DNA of 17,348 bases from CANLBN01 sp050298695 (GCA_050298695.1 JBNKUQ010000066.1:1-17348), one strand, 5' to 3'. Counted from the first letter of the stretch, positions 7,647 through 16,046 are shown. Numbers and translations: made by a program. The notes: generated by a model not told the origin, from the sequence alone.

Positions 7647-8660
7647 TTAATTGTTGTAATTCAGTTCAATGCAGACTCGCTGTAACCATCGATTTTTACT
7701 AGTCGACTGATTCGTATTTGCTACACCTAAAGACATACTTCCTCGACGCCCATGTAAAACACCGCCGTAGGCATTTTTTCGGATGGCATTTGAAAACAAT
7801 AAAAGCGTACCGCTATTAAGCTCAACTGAATGTGTATGATGCTGTTTGGCATAAAGAATGGCTTGATGCAAATCCTGTACCGCTTGTTGCCCTGTTTTAT
7901 CATCAGAAAAAATTCGATCCTCTTCATAAAAACGACAGACCTGCCAACCATTACCCAATTCATCTAATACTGGAGAACCAGATAGTTCTTTTTGTTGAAA
8001 ACCATCCCCTGTCACAATTCGATACAGCGGTTTTTTTAACTGCTCCAATGATGCCGGGCCCAAATACTTAAGAATATCGCTCACATAAAGATACTCTGTC
8101 TCGACACCTTTTTCGCCCTGCAAACAAAAGAGCGATAACACACTAGGGGGACGTTTAATAAACATATTCTCGGCATGAAAAGGAATATCCCCAGCACCAC
8201 GACCAGACGCTTCGACCGCCCATTGTTTAAGTGGCGTTACTTGATGAATGAAACCTTTTTGATGACTACTGGTTTCTTCTTGAAATTGCCCTTCCAACAA
8301 TGAATTCACGCCCAAAAGACAAATTTCACTAACGCGCGTTTTCTTAGCCACTCGAGCTTCAAGGCATTCATCATCGGGAAGCATAAAATCTACGGGAAGG
8401 TTGCCAATGGAAATAAGCTCGGATCCAACCCCCTCTTTTATTGCGCTTAAAGCAGTCACTACTTCAGAGGAAAGCAATGCACTGAACAAAGGTTTCAACT
8501 CACGGGCAAGTTGCTGGCTACCTTTATAGGGAGCATCGCTTTGTTCATATTTTTTTGCCAGTGACAATATGGCATCTCGCTGGGCGTTGCTTAGTGTAAA
8601 GTGTTGTTCGTTTAGGGACTCTACCCTTTCAAGGGCTTCGTCTATTTGGACTGGGTTCAT
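7647..8660 (-). CDS. Clavaminate-synthase-like Fe(II)/2-oxoglutarate-dependent oxygenase
   Basis: With the ATG at 8660 the protein has 337 residues. The iron-binding facial triad is visible as His162-Ala-Glu164 (IPFHAENMF) and His303 (VLHGRRG), and Arg324 in NRWLQR fits the 2-oxoglutarate-binding Arg. The HxE form with a following RPPSVLSLFCLQG segment and the HGR...RWLQR ending is typical of the clavaminate synthase, VioC and AsnO branch, whose members hydroxylate or desaturate free amino acids or derivatives; the substrate here is unknown. The loop between His303 and Arg324 is about 7 residues longer than in VioC as I recall it. A TTG at 8666 would add two residues but sits too near the GGAA ribosome binding site, which is well spaced for the ATG. 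It is divergent from the LysR gene and followed by the enolase-family gene. Confidence 0.85.
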   Translation of the reverse strand: MNPVQIDEALERVESLNEQHFTLSNAQRDAILSLAKKYEQSDAPYKGSQQLARELKPLFSALLSSEVVTALSAIKEGVGSELISIGNLPVDFMLPDDECLEARVAKKTRVSEICLLGVNSLLEGQFQEETSSHQKGFIHQVTPLKQWAVEASGRGAGDIPFHAENMFIKRPPSVLSLFCLQGEKGVETEYLYVSDILKYLGPASLEQLKKPLYRIVTGDGFQQKELSGSPVLDELGNGWQVCRFYEEDRIFSDDKTGQQAVQDLHQAILYAKQHHTHSVELNSGTLLLFSNAIRKNAYGGVLHGRRGSMSLGVANTNQSTSKNRWLQRVCIELNYNN

Positions 8661-8775
8661 TGTCAACAGTTCCGCTAAAGGGTTAATATGCGGCTAGTAT
8701 AAAAATACCCTTGTAAACCACAAACGAATAATTCTCCGAGCCTGTGAAAAAAACTCATACAATAGAGCTAATGAT
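8661..8775. promoter_or_regulatory. Divergent promoter and operator region of the LysR regulator and oxygenase operon
   Basis: The two divergent start codons are 115 bases apart. AAGGGT (8678-8683) and ACCCTT (8707-8712) form an inverted repeat with a 23-base spacer. A TATACT -10-like element on the minus strand (8696-8701) lies inside the spacer, about 36 bases before the oxygenase ATG. A TACAAT element (8758-8763) precedes the LysR ATG closely. The layout is the usual one for a LysR regulator controlling the gene opposite, but the exact operator is not established. Confidence 0.4.
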
Positions 8776-9678
8776 ATGAAACGACACCTCCCCCCCCTAA
8801 AAGCGCTGGTCGCATTTGAGGCTGCCGCCAGTGCAAAAAATTTTAGCGAAGCTGCCAATACACTTTGCGTCACCCAGGGAGCTGTCAGCAAGCAAATTAA
8901 ACTGCTTGAAGAGCATTTACAAGCACGCTTATTTGAACGCCAAGGTAATGCCATTAAACTGACGGAGGCGGGAAAAAATTATTTGCAAATGACTGCGCAA
9001 GCATTAGATATTATCGAAAAAGGATCAGAAACATTTTACGCCGAACAAAAAAAAGAAGTGATTACCATTGATATCATTCCCTCGTTAAGTGCCCTATGGA
9101 TGTTTTCTCGAGTTCACACCTTCCAAGGTTTACACCCAAGCATTACCATTCAGATTCACTCATCAGACAACCCTATCAATATCTCCTCTCAACAGTCCGA
9201 TATTGCGATTCGTTGCCTACCCACTTCTTCGCAAAATCCTAATCATGAATTATTATTAACAGAAAACTTAAAACTGATCGCCAGCCCTGAACTATTAGAT
9301 TCAAAACCGATTAAAAAAACAGAAGACATTAGCAAACATCAATTATTGCAACTCACTAATCGACCTTATTTATGGGAAGATGTTTTTGAGAAATATACGC
9401 TTGAATCAACAGAATTTAATAAAACCTTTGCTTGTGAGCATTTTTATATGTTGATACAAGCTGTAATTAAAAAACTAGGAATTGCCTTTGTTCCTGATTT
9501 TTTATGCGAAGAACTACTGCAAAAGGGCCAGTTAGTAAATCCTCTTAACATATCCATTGATACCCAATATGCTTATTATTTTATTTCACCAAACTATAAA
9601 AAAAATGAAAAAAAAGTCATCAAATTTAAAGAGTGGGTGAGAGAGGAATTAGCGAGTTACTTTAAGAATAAAAGCTAA
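8776..9678 (+). CDS. LysR-family transcriptional regulator (GcvA-like)
   Basis: A 300-residue protein of standard family length. The winged helix-turn-helix is at residues ~1-65: NFSEAANTLCVTQGAVSKQI (22-41) is the LysR recognition region and LFERQGNAIKLTEAG the wing. Its start LPPLKALVAFEAAA resembles the GcvA subgroup. Residues ~92-295 form the two-lobed effector-binding domain (ITIDIIPSLSALWM...). It is the only plus-strand complete gene in the window and is divergent from the oxygenase/enolase operon, which it probably regulates, with an inducer that may be the pathway substrate or product. No strong ribosome binding site is seen before the ATG, only GAG. A run of C residues near the start encodes LPPLK. 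Confidence 0.95.
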   Translation: MKRHLPPLKALVAFEAAASAKNFSEAANTLCVTQGAVSKQIKLLEEHLQARLFERQGNAIKLTEAGKNYLQMTAQALDIIEKGSETFYAEQKKEVITIDIIPSLSALWMFSRVHTFQGLHPSITIQIHSSDNPINISSQQSDIAIRCLPTSSQNPNHELLLTENLKLIASPELLDSKPIKKTEDISKHQLLQLTNRPYLWEDVFEKYTLESTEFNKTFACEHFYMLIQAVIKKLGIAFVPDFLCEELLQKGQLVNPLNISIDTQYAYYFISPNYKKNEKKVIKFKEWVREELASYFKNKS

Positions 9679-9702
9679 AAAACTGATACAAAATAATTTA
9701 TA

Positions 9703-9921
9703 TTAAATTTTTCGCCTTACCATCTGATTTAAAATCATCGAAAGAATTGAACACACTAGAAAGCCAAGCAAAACGTAAGAAAAAATTAATGATGCATTTT
9801 CTAGCCGTTGGGTTTCATGCAAGTATGGAAATGCTAATTTTTTATACGAATACAAAAAAACTCCAAAATTAATACATGACGTTAAGACGATCAAAACAAT
9901 AGATATAAGAATTTTCTTCAT
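9703..9921 (-). CDS. Small hypothetical membrane protein or lipoprotein
   Basis: A 72-residue protein beginning MKKILISIVLIVLTSC. Two hydrophobic segments are visible, at about residues 4-26 and 46-65, ending in a basic MVRRKI tail. The LTSC at residues 13-16 matches a lipobox, so the first segment could be a lipoprotein signal peptide rather than a retained helix. The frame is open further upstream to an ATG at 9984, but the extra residues look unlike a signal region, and GGGA lies 7 bases before the 9921 ATG. It is convergent with the LysR gene (24-base gap) and lies 118 bases after the DUF2126 gene on the same strand. No family is recognised. Confidence 0.55.
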   Translation of the reverse strand: MKKILISIVLIVLTSCINFGVFLYSYKKLAFPYLHETQRLENASLIFSYVLLGFLVCSILSMILNQMVRRKI

Positions 9922-10039
9922 TTTATTTCCCAAAACTAAAACCATTTGCACTGATTCAATTTTGATACCACTCAAAAAAATCATAAACAGATATCATGTT
10001 AACCACCTATTCAAACCAAAATAAATACCTCACCGCACC

Positions 10040-13000
10040 CTAGGAAGGTTTATAACGCGGCGAACGCCTTAAATCCAACGTATAGGGATAATCTTCAGAC
10101 AACTCTTCTAAAGGCGGTTGCATTGGCCTAGGTTTAGTGCTGTGCACAAAAAAGGCTCGCGCCTCTGTGCCCTCAGGTAAAACGCTGCTTGTTTTCGGCG
10201 CTTGCGGGCGAATAACACCAGGGCTGTGATTATAATCCCAAAAGCGATTAACCCGTCTTGATTCCGCTTCAAAGGCATTGACCGGAAAGGTGTCATAACT
10301 GCGGCCACCTGGGTGATTAACATGGTATGTACAGCCACCAATGGCAATACCATTCCAAGTATCTATCAAGTCAAACACCAAAGGCGCATGGATACCAATG
10401 GTAGGATGCAATGCCGAAGGTGGCGCCCAGGCGCGATAGCGTACACCCGCAACAAACTCACCTTGTGTACCCGTAGAACGCAGCGGAACTCGACGGTCAT
10501 TGCAAGTCAGCACATAACGTTCACTATTAATGCCAGATACTCTCACCTGTAAACGCTCTACCGAAGAGTCTACGTAACGCGTTGTTCCTTGTGCTCCCAC
10601 CTCTTCTCCCAAGACATGCCAGGGTTCAATACCCCAACGCAACTCTATTTCCACATCACCGATTTGAACACGACCATAATGAGGAAAACGAAACTCTTCG
10701 AAAGGTAACAACCATTCTAGTTGAAATGGATAACCATGATTATTTAAATCATCTACCACTTCTTTAATGTCGGACCAAATATAATGCGGCAGTAAAAACT
10801 GATCGTGCAAACGCGTTCCCCAGCGCACTAAATTATGCTTGTATGGCGTATTCCAAAAACGCGCCACCATACAACGTAATAACAACATTTGCACCAATGA
10901 CATACGCCCATGAGGTGGCATTTCAAAACCACGAAATTCTAGTAAACCCAAACGCCCCGCTGGACCACCTGGTGAATAAAGTTTATCAATACAAAATTCA
11001 GCGCGGTGTGTATTGCCAGTAATGTCTACAAGCAAGTTGCGAAAAATTCTATCCACCAACCAAGGCTGATTTACCGAACCATCAGGCACCTGTTGAAACG
11101 CGACTTCAAGCTCGTACAGTATTTCATCTCGTCCTTCATCAACACGAGGCGCCTGACTCGTAGGGCCAATAAACATACCAGAAAATAAATAAGATAAACT
11201 CGGGTGATGCTGCCAAAAAGTAATAAAGCTTTGCAGCAATTCAGGGCGGCGCAACAACGGACTATCCGCCACCACCGATCCACCCAGGGTAACGTGATTA
11301 CCGCCACCTGTACCGGTGTGACGACCATCAAGCATAAATTTTTCGGTACCTAAACGGCTCAAATAAGCTTGTTCATACAAGACCGTAGTTTTACTCACTA
11401 ATTCTTCCCAGGAATAGCTAGGGTGGATATTGACTTCTATAACACCAGGGTCTGGCGTGATTTTAAAACTTTTCAATTTTGGATCATTGGGTGGTTCATA
11501 GCCTTCTAGCACAACAGGAATATTTAGTTTTTCTGCCGTTGTCTCAATGGCCTCAATTAAATTGCAGTAATCATAAAACGATTGCAAAGGCGGTAAAAAA
11601 ATAAAAAGCGTACCATTGCGGGGCTCGACAGTGATAGCCGTACGAATTAATTCTGTCATTACCCGCGGGGCTGGATTAACTTCAGGCTGCCCTTTATCTT
11701 CAGCAAAGGGATCGGCCTCGGGACGATAGGATTCCTGCTCGGTCGCATAAGGTAAACTATTCAGCGGTAAGCGCAGACCCATCGGCGAGTCACCTGGAAT
11801 GGTAATTAAACGCGAACGACGGAGAGGCCAATGACAACTTCGCCAATGATTACCGCTCTGATCCCAAGCCAAAGGAACAACAAAACCAGAAGGATACTGC
11901 AACCCTTCTTTTAATAATTTGGCTAAGCGTTTACGTTCTAAGTCGAGCGTTAAATCTGTATCATATAAATCAATATTGTCTGGTAGCTCTTGTTCTTTTA
12001 ATAAGTAATGTGCCGCATCTTCATAAGCCGAAATAATATAGCTCATAGGAATGCGCAGTGATTGACACAGCGTCTGCAAAAATTTTCGAGCATGTTTTCG
12101 AGTAAATTCGTAATCTTTATCGACACGCGCTAAGAGCTCGCTATTTTTCCAGAGTAACTTGCCATCGGTTCGCCAAAAACACCCCAGAGCCCAACGAGGG
12201 ACTTCTTCACCAGGGTACCACTTGCCCTGCCCATAATGTAAAAGACCACCTTGGGCAAATTGATCGCGTAAGCGCAGTATTAAATCTTTTGAAAGACGCA
12301 ACTTATCATCGCCTAAGGCTTCCGTATTCCACTGCGCTGATTCCATATCGTCAATGGAGACAAAGGTGGGTTCCCCCCCCATCGTTAAGCGAACATCATT
12401 TTCCGTAAGCTCTTGATCAACCGCTTCACCCAATTGATTAATTTGATCCCACTGATAATCAGTGTACGGTTTAGTAACACGCGGGTCTTCTAAAATACGT
12501 ACGACTTCGTTAGCAAATTCAAATTCGACTTCGCATTTATCCGTATAACCACTAATAGGTGCTGCCGAACTGGGATTGGGTGTACACGCTAAGGGGATAT
12601 GCCCCTCACTCGCAAACAAACCAGACGTCGGATCCATACCGACCCACCCCGCACCAGGTAAATAGACTTCACACCAAGCATGTAAGTCAGTGAAATCTGC
12701 TTCTGGTCCCGATGGCCCATCGAGTGATTTCACATCAGAAGTTAATTGTACTAAGTAACCTGAAACGAAACGTGCAGCCAAACCTAAATGACGTAACACT
12801 TGCACCATTAACCATGCAGAATCACGACAGGACCCAAGTTTTTTCTTTAATGTTGTCTCACAACTTTGTATACCGGGCTCCATACGAATCGTGTAATTAA
12901 TATCTTGCTGTAAGGCATTATTAATGCTGACTAGATAATCGATAGTGCGCATTTTTTCTGGCTTTTCAAAAGTTTTTATCCAAGCCACTAAACGTTTTCC

Positions 13001-13369
13001 CTTCTCCTTAATCTCCAAATAAGGTAACAACTCTTGTTTAAGCTCTTTATCATAAGTAAAGGGAAATTCTTCTGCCTCTTCTTCAATAAAAAAGTCAAAA
13101 GGATTAATTACCGTCATATCGGCAATGACTTCTACCTCAACGCTCAAGTGATCAGTTTTTTCTGGGAACACTAAACGCGCTTGGTAATTACCAAAAGGGT
13201 CTTGTTGCCAGTTAATAAAATGTTCTTCCGGACTAATTTTTAAGGTGTAGCCATGTAAGGGCGTTCGAGTATGTGGTGCTGGCCTGAGTCGAACAATATG
13301 AGGAGATAAATTAATACGACGATCAAACTTGTAATAGGTATTGTGATGAAGCGCGACACGAATAGTCAT
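10040..13369 (-). CDS. Transglutaminase and DUF2126 domain protein
   Basis: A 1109-residue protein of the usual size for this family. Residues 1-85 form the N-terminal beta domain (TIRVALHHNTYYKFDRRINL). Residues ~150-255 are a transglutaminase-like cysteine protease core with Cys181 (KLGSCRDSAWLM), His230 (DLHAWCEVYLPG) and Asp246 (WVGMDPTSGL). The remaining ~830 residues are the large DUF2126 region (LTMGGEPTFVSIDD, DGRHTGTGGGNHVTLGG, LLEFRGFEMPPHGRMSL, ELRWGIEPWHVLGEE), whose catalytic role is not known. The DGRHTGTGGGNH and EFRGFEMPPH motifs suggest a metal or nucleotide-linked fold, but that is inference. No signal peptide is present, so it should act in the cytoplasm. It is the last gene of the locus B operon and probably works with the ATP-grasp and alpha-E proteins encoded upstream. 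Confidence 0.95.
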   Translation of the reverse strand: MTIRVALHHNTYYKFDRRINLSPHIVRLRPAPHTRTPLHGYTLKISPEEHFINWQQDPFGNYQARLVFPEKTDHLSVEVEVIADMTVINPFDFFIEEEAEEFPFTYDKELKQELLPYLEIKEKGKRLVAWIKTFEKPEKMRTIDYLVSINNALQQDINYTIRMEPGIQSCETTLKKKLGSCRDSAWLMVQVLRHLGLAARFVSGYLVQLTSDVKSLDGPSGPEADFTDLHAWCEVYLPGAGWVGMDPTSGLFASEGHIPLACTPNPSSAAPISGYTDKCEVEFEFANEVVRILEDPRVTKPYTDYQWDQINQLGEAVDQELTENDVRLTMGGEPTFVSIDDMESAQWNTEALGDDKLRLSKDLILRLRDQFAQGGLLHYGQGKWYPGEEVPRWALGCFWRTDGKLLWKNSELLARVDKDYEFTRKHARKFLQTLCQSLRIPMSYIISAYEDAAHYLLKEQELPDNIDLYDTDLTLDLERKRLAKLLKEGLQYPSGFVVPLAWDQSGNHWRSCHWPLRRSRLITIPGDSPMGLRLPLNSLPYATEQESYRPEADPFAEDKGQPEVNPAPRVMTELIRTAITVEPRNGTLFIFLPPLQSFYDYCNLIEAIETTAEKLNIPVVLEGYEPPNDPKLKSFKITPDPGVIEVNIHPSYSWEELVSKTTVLYEQAYLSRLGTEKFMLDGRHTGTGGGNHVTLGGSVVADSPLLRRPELLQSFITFWQHHPSLSYLFSGMFIGPTSQAPRVDEGRDEILYELEVAFQQVPDGSVNQPWLVDRIFRNLLVDITGNTHRAEFCIDKLYSPGGPAGRLGLLEFRGFEMPPHGRMSLVQMLLLRCMVARFWNTPYKHNLVRWGTRLHDQFLLPHYIWSDIKEVVDDLNNHGYPFQLEWLLPFEEFRFPHYGRVQIGDVEIELRWGIEPWHVLGEEVGAQGTTRYVDSSVERLQVRVSGINSERYVLTCNDRRVPLRSTGTQGEFVAGVRYRAWAPPSALHPTIGIHAPLVFDLIDTWNGIAIGGCTYHVNHPGGRSYDTFPVNAFEAESRRVNRFWDYNHSPGVIRPQAPKTSSVLPEGTEARAFFVHSTKPRPMQPPLEELSEDYPYTLDLRRSPRYKPS

Positions 13370-13394
13370 AAAAAATCTCTAATTGCTCTCGGCG

Positions 13395-13418
13395 TCATCC
13401 CCGATTTCGCGGGAATGA
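13395..13418. repeat. REP-like GC-rich hairpin
   Basis: TCATCCCCG (13395-13403) and CGGGAATGA (13410-13418) pair with one mismatch. Read on the minus strand, TCATTCCCGCGAAATCGG resembles the short palindromic repeats with a TCATTCCCGCGAAAGCGGG-type core that are scattered through many proteobacterial genomes. It sits in the 91-base gap between the alpha-E and DUF2126 genes, so the operon is interrupted by a structured spacer. Only one copy is seen in this window. Confidence 0.5.
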
Positions 13419-13460
13419 TGTTGTATTCTTTTTAAGTATTTCGAGTAATAAACCTTGCGA

Positions 13461-14396
13461 TCAATCAAGAGAAAACCATGTTTCGGCAAAAATACTGTGT
13501 AATCGAGCTATTTTTAGCTGGACATTATTTAAATAATCACTGAGTTTACTATCCAGTGTTTTAAAATTTTTTGGCAAACCTTGTCGGATATTCAAGGTTT
13601 TAATAGAGGACATGACTTTACGGCCTCGCGGTAATTTTTTTACCGATTGCTCGATCTGCCCGAGACAGTAACCAACGGATCTTGGGAAAAAACGGTCGGA
13701 TATTAAAAAGTCAACAACCTTGGGGCCATTCACCGTTGCGGCAACGTGACGCCGATAGGAATGATCTCCACCAGAACTACGTAGCACATTACCCCAAACC
13801 ACCAATGGTACGTGAGATTTTTCCGGGTGGTCATGGGCAAATAGAACATTAGCTCCCGCATCCAAAATACGAGTGGTCATATCTGCTCGCTCTAGATCTC
13901 GACCCACACACCACATCTCCCATACTTCGTCATGGGATAGTGTGCTAGCCACATAGCCCTGAATTAATTGACACTGGTTAATAACCTGCGTTAAAAATTC
14001 ATGCCGTTTAGCGCGATTTAAAGCACCATCACTAATAGATTCTTTAGTAAAAGTGGTTAATTCATTGATTAACTCCCAAGCATTTTCGGGCATCACGTCA
14101 CGCGTGGTACGTAAATTTTCCCGCACCATCGCCAGTGAAGCTAACATCGAGTTCGCATTGGTATCAGCATCAGCAATGGTAAATTTTACAACGTTACGTT
14201 CATCTCGTACTTTATATCGCTCTTCGTATTTCTCTTCAGCACTGTTTAAAGTAACTAAGTTATACCAACTAATATCGATATCTTTCGGTAAATCCATGAG
14301 TAAGTTTGTATAAACGTTAACTAAGCGAGCCGTACTTTCAATTCGTTGTAAATAACGCGCACTCCAGTAAATTCTTTCAGCGACTCTCGATAGCAT
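13461..14396 (-). CDS. Alpha-E domain protein (DUF403)
   Basis: A 311-residue all-helical protein covering the complete alpha-E domain. Family patterns include MLSRVAERIYWSARYLQRIE at the N-terminus, VRENLRTTRDVMPENAWELI near 91-110, GRDLER at 165-170 and FLISDRFFPRSV near 230-241. Proteins with this domain occur with circularly permuted ATP-grasp ligases and transglutaminases and may form a complex or present the substrate; no enzymatic activity has been assigned to them to my knowledge. The start codon overlaps the stop codon of the ATP-grasp gene by one base (TAATG), which implies translational coupling. The same domain is fused to ATP-grasp in the protein encoded at 3653-6262. Confidence 0.95.
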   Translation of the reverse strand: MLSRVAERIYWSARYLQRIESTARLVNVYTNLLMDLPKDIDISWYNLVTLNSAEEKYEERYKVRDERNVVKFTIADADTNANSMLASLAMVRENLRTTRDVMPENAWELINELTTFTKESISDGALNRAKRHEFLTQVINQCQLIQGYVASTLSHDEVWEMWCVGRDLERADMTTRILDAGANVLFAHDHPEKSHVPLVVWGNVLRSSGGDHSYRRHVAATVNGPKVVDFLISDRFFPRSVGYCLGQIEQSVKKLPRGRKVMSSIKTLNIRQGLPKNFKTLDSKLSDYLNNVQLKIARLHSIFAETWFSLD

Positions 14397-15847
14397 TATT
14401 TAGCCTCCATATCGACAATCCAAGTATCTTTACTACCACCGCCCTGTGATGAATTAACCACTAAGGAGCCTTTACGCATGGCAACGCGCGTCAGACCGCC
14501 AGTAGTTACATAACTGGATTTACCCTGCAACACAAATGGACGTAAATCCAAATGGCGGGGTTCTACATTATCGGCACCCACTAATGTCGGCGCAGTCGAT
14601 AGTGAGAGAGTTGGTTGTGCAATATAATTACGCGGTTTTTTCTTAATTAATTCCACGAATTGCGCTTGTTCTTTTTTAGTGGAGTGCGGCCCTACTAACA
14701 TGCCATAACCGCCAGATTCATTCGCAGGCTTTACAACAAGTTTATGAATATTTTCAATCACATATTGTCGCTGCTTAGGATCACTACAGAGATAAGTTTC
14801 TACATTTGAAATAATGGGATCTTGATCGAGATAGTATTTAATAATTTGTGGAACATAGGCATAAATCACTTTATCGTCGGCCACACCAGCACCAGGCGCA
14901 TTGGCCAATGCTACCTTGCCCGTTTGCCAGGCTTTCATTAAACCTGGTACACCAAGCACTGAGTCTTTATTGAATACTTTAGGGTCAATAAAAAGGTCAT
15001 CAATGCGGCGATAAATAACATCGACTCGCGACAAGCCCCCTATTGTTTTCATATAGACATAGCCATTTTTCGCTACGGTTAAATCACTCCCCTCGACAAG
15101 TTCAGCTCCCATTTGCTGTGCCAAAAAAGCATGCTCAAAGTAAGCGGAGTTATAGATGCCCGGTGTTAGCACCACGATTTCTGGCTTATCGACGTTTGGC
15201 GCTAAGTCAGCGAGAGTTTTATAGAGTTGAGAGGTGTAGTCAGAAATAGGAAGGATTTTGTCTTCCTCAAATAATTCAGGAAGCACTCGCTTAGTGATTG
15301 ATCGATTTTCGAGCATATAAGAAACACCCGAAGGAACTCGCAAATTATCTTCGAGTACATAAAACTCACCATCTTTATCACGGACTAGATCAGTACCACA
15401 AATATGAGCCCAAACTCCATGCGGCGGGGAAATACCCATACATTCTTTGCGAAAGTTTGTTGACTGCTCTAACAAATCGCGAGGAACAATGCCATCCTTG
15501 ATAATTTTTTGTTCATGATACAAGTCATCAATAAAAAGATTCAGGGCCTTCAGACGTTGCATCAAACCATCAGCTGTCGTTCGCCACTGTTTGGCAGAGA
15601 TTATTCGAGGAATAATATCGAAAGGCCAAGAGCGGTCGATGTTACCCTCTTCAGTATAAACAGTGAAGGTAATACCCATATCACGAATAGCCGCATCTGC
15701 AAGTAGTTGCCGCTGCTGTAATTCGTCGTCATCGAGAGACTGCAAGTACGAGGTTAAATGTTTGGCTGGTAAGCGTGCATTGCCGTTTTCATTGATGAGT
15801 TCATCATAGAAGCCGTCAGCTTTATATTGTTTCCAATTTATACTCAT
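14396..15847 (-). CDS. Circularly permuted type 2 ATP-grasp protein (DUF404/DUF407)
   Basis: A 483-residue cytoplasmic ligase-like protein with the complete permuted ATP-grasp fold. Motifs in order: DGIVPRDLL (118-126), EDNLRVPSGVSYMLENR (Glu166 onward), IVVLTPGIYNSAYFEHAFLA (224-243), VDVIYRRIDDLF (275-286), VVKPANESGGYGM (371-383, nucleotide-binding Lys373 and Gly-rich loop) and SQGGGSKDTWI near the C-terminus. Glu166, Asp167 and Asn168 are kept, as expected for metal binding. The family is predicted to form amide bonds in peptides or modified proteins, but the product is unknown. It is the first gene of the locus B operon. A weak GGA site precedes the ATG, and the MITE-like element begins 20 bases upstream. 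Confidence 0.95.
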   Translation of the reverse strand: MSINWKQYKADGFYDELINENGNARLPAKHLTSYLQSLDDDELQQRQLLADAAIRDMGITFTVYTEEGNIDRSWPFDIIPRIISAKQWRTTADGLMQRLKALNLFIDDLYHEQKIIKDGIVPRDLLEQSTNFRKECMGISPPHGVWAHICGTDLVRDKDGEFYVLEDNLRVPSGVSYMLENRSITKRVLPELFEEDKILPISDYTSQLYKTLADLAPNVDKPEIVVLTPGIYNSAYFEHAFLAQQMGAELVEGSDLTVAKNGYVYMKTIGGLSRVDVIYRRIDDLFIDPKVFNKDSVLGVPGLMKAWQTGKVALANAPGAGVADDKVIYAYVPQIIKYYLDQDPIISNVETYLCSDPKQRQYVIENIHKLVVKPANESGGYGMLVGPHSTKKEQAQFVELIKKKPRNYIAQPTLSLSTAPTLVGADNVEPRHLDLRPFVLQGKSSYVTTGGLTRVAMRKGSLVVNSSQGGGSKDTWIVDMEAK

Positions 15848-15867
15848 TTATTTTAGTCCGGACCAGA

Positions 15868-16046
15868 TATATCCATTGGATTTCAACTTCTGGGTACGAC
15901 CGCCATGAATGGTGGAAGTACTGCCCACGCAGGAGCAGTTATCAGTAAGCGGCAAGTGCGCGAGGCCCCAGGAGCATAGGCGCACTATGTGTATGGGGTT
16001 AGCGCGCGCAGCCAGCAATCCCAGAAGTTGAAAGGCGATGGGTATA
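15868..16046. mobile_element. MITE-like structured element with 27-base terminal inverted repeats
   Basis: The ends 15868-15894 and 16020-16046 are inverted repeats of 27 bases with 4 mismatches; the inner 14 bases (TTTCAACTTCTGGG and its complement) are perfect. Both outer ends carry TATA, compatible with TA target-site use. The 125-base centre holds further symmetrical pairings: CCCCA (15966-15970) with TGGGG (15994-15998), CATAG (15975-15979) with CTATG (15985-15989), and flanking GCGC-rich arms. It codes for no convincing protein. Its base composition is richer in GC than the flanks. It occupies the promoter side of the locus B operon. The remaining bases 16047-16122 hold no gene. Confidence 0.6.

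Noticed and set aside
8694..8954. 86-codon minus-strand frame covering the LysR start and the divergent promoter
   Set aside because: It is the complement of the helix-turn-helix coding region; the LysR reading is unambiguous.
9922..9984. 21-residue N-terminal extension of the small membrane protein from the ATG at 9984
   Set aside because: The ATG at 9921 gives a standard MKK signal-like start with a spaced GGGA; the extension adds a non-typical segment.
10108..11331. Several 60-86 codon frames on both strands within the DUF2126 gene
   Set aside because: All lie inside the strong 1109-residue gene and show no recognisable domains or ribosome binding sites.
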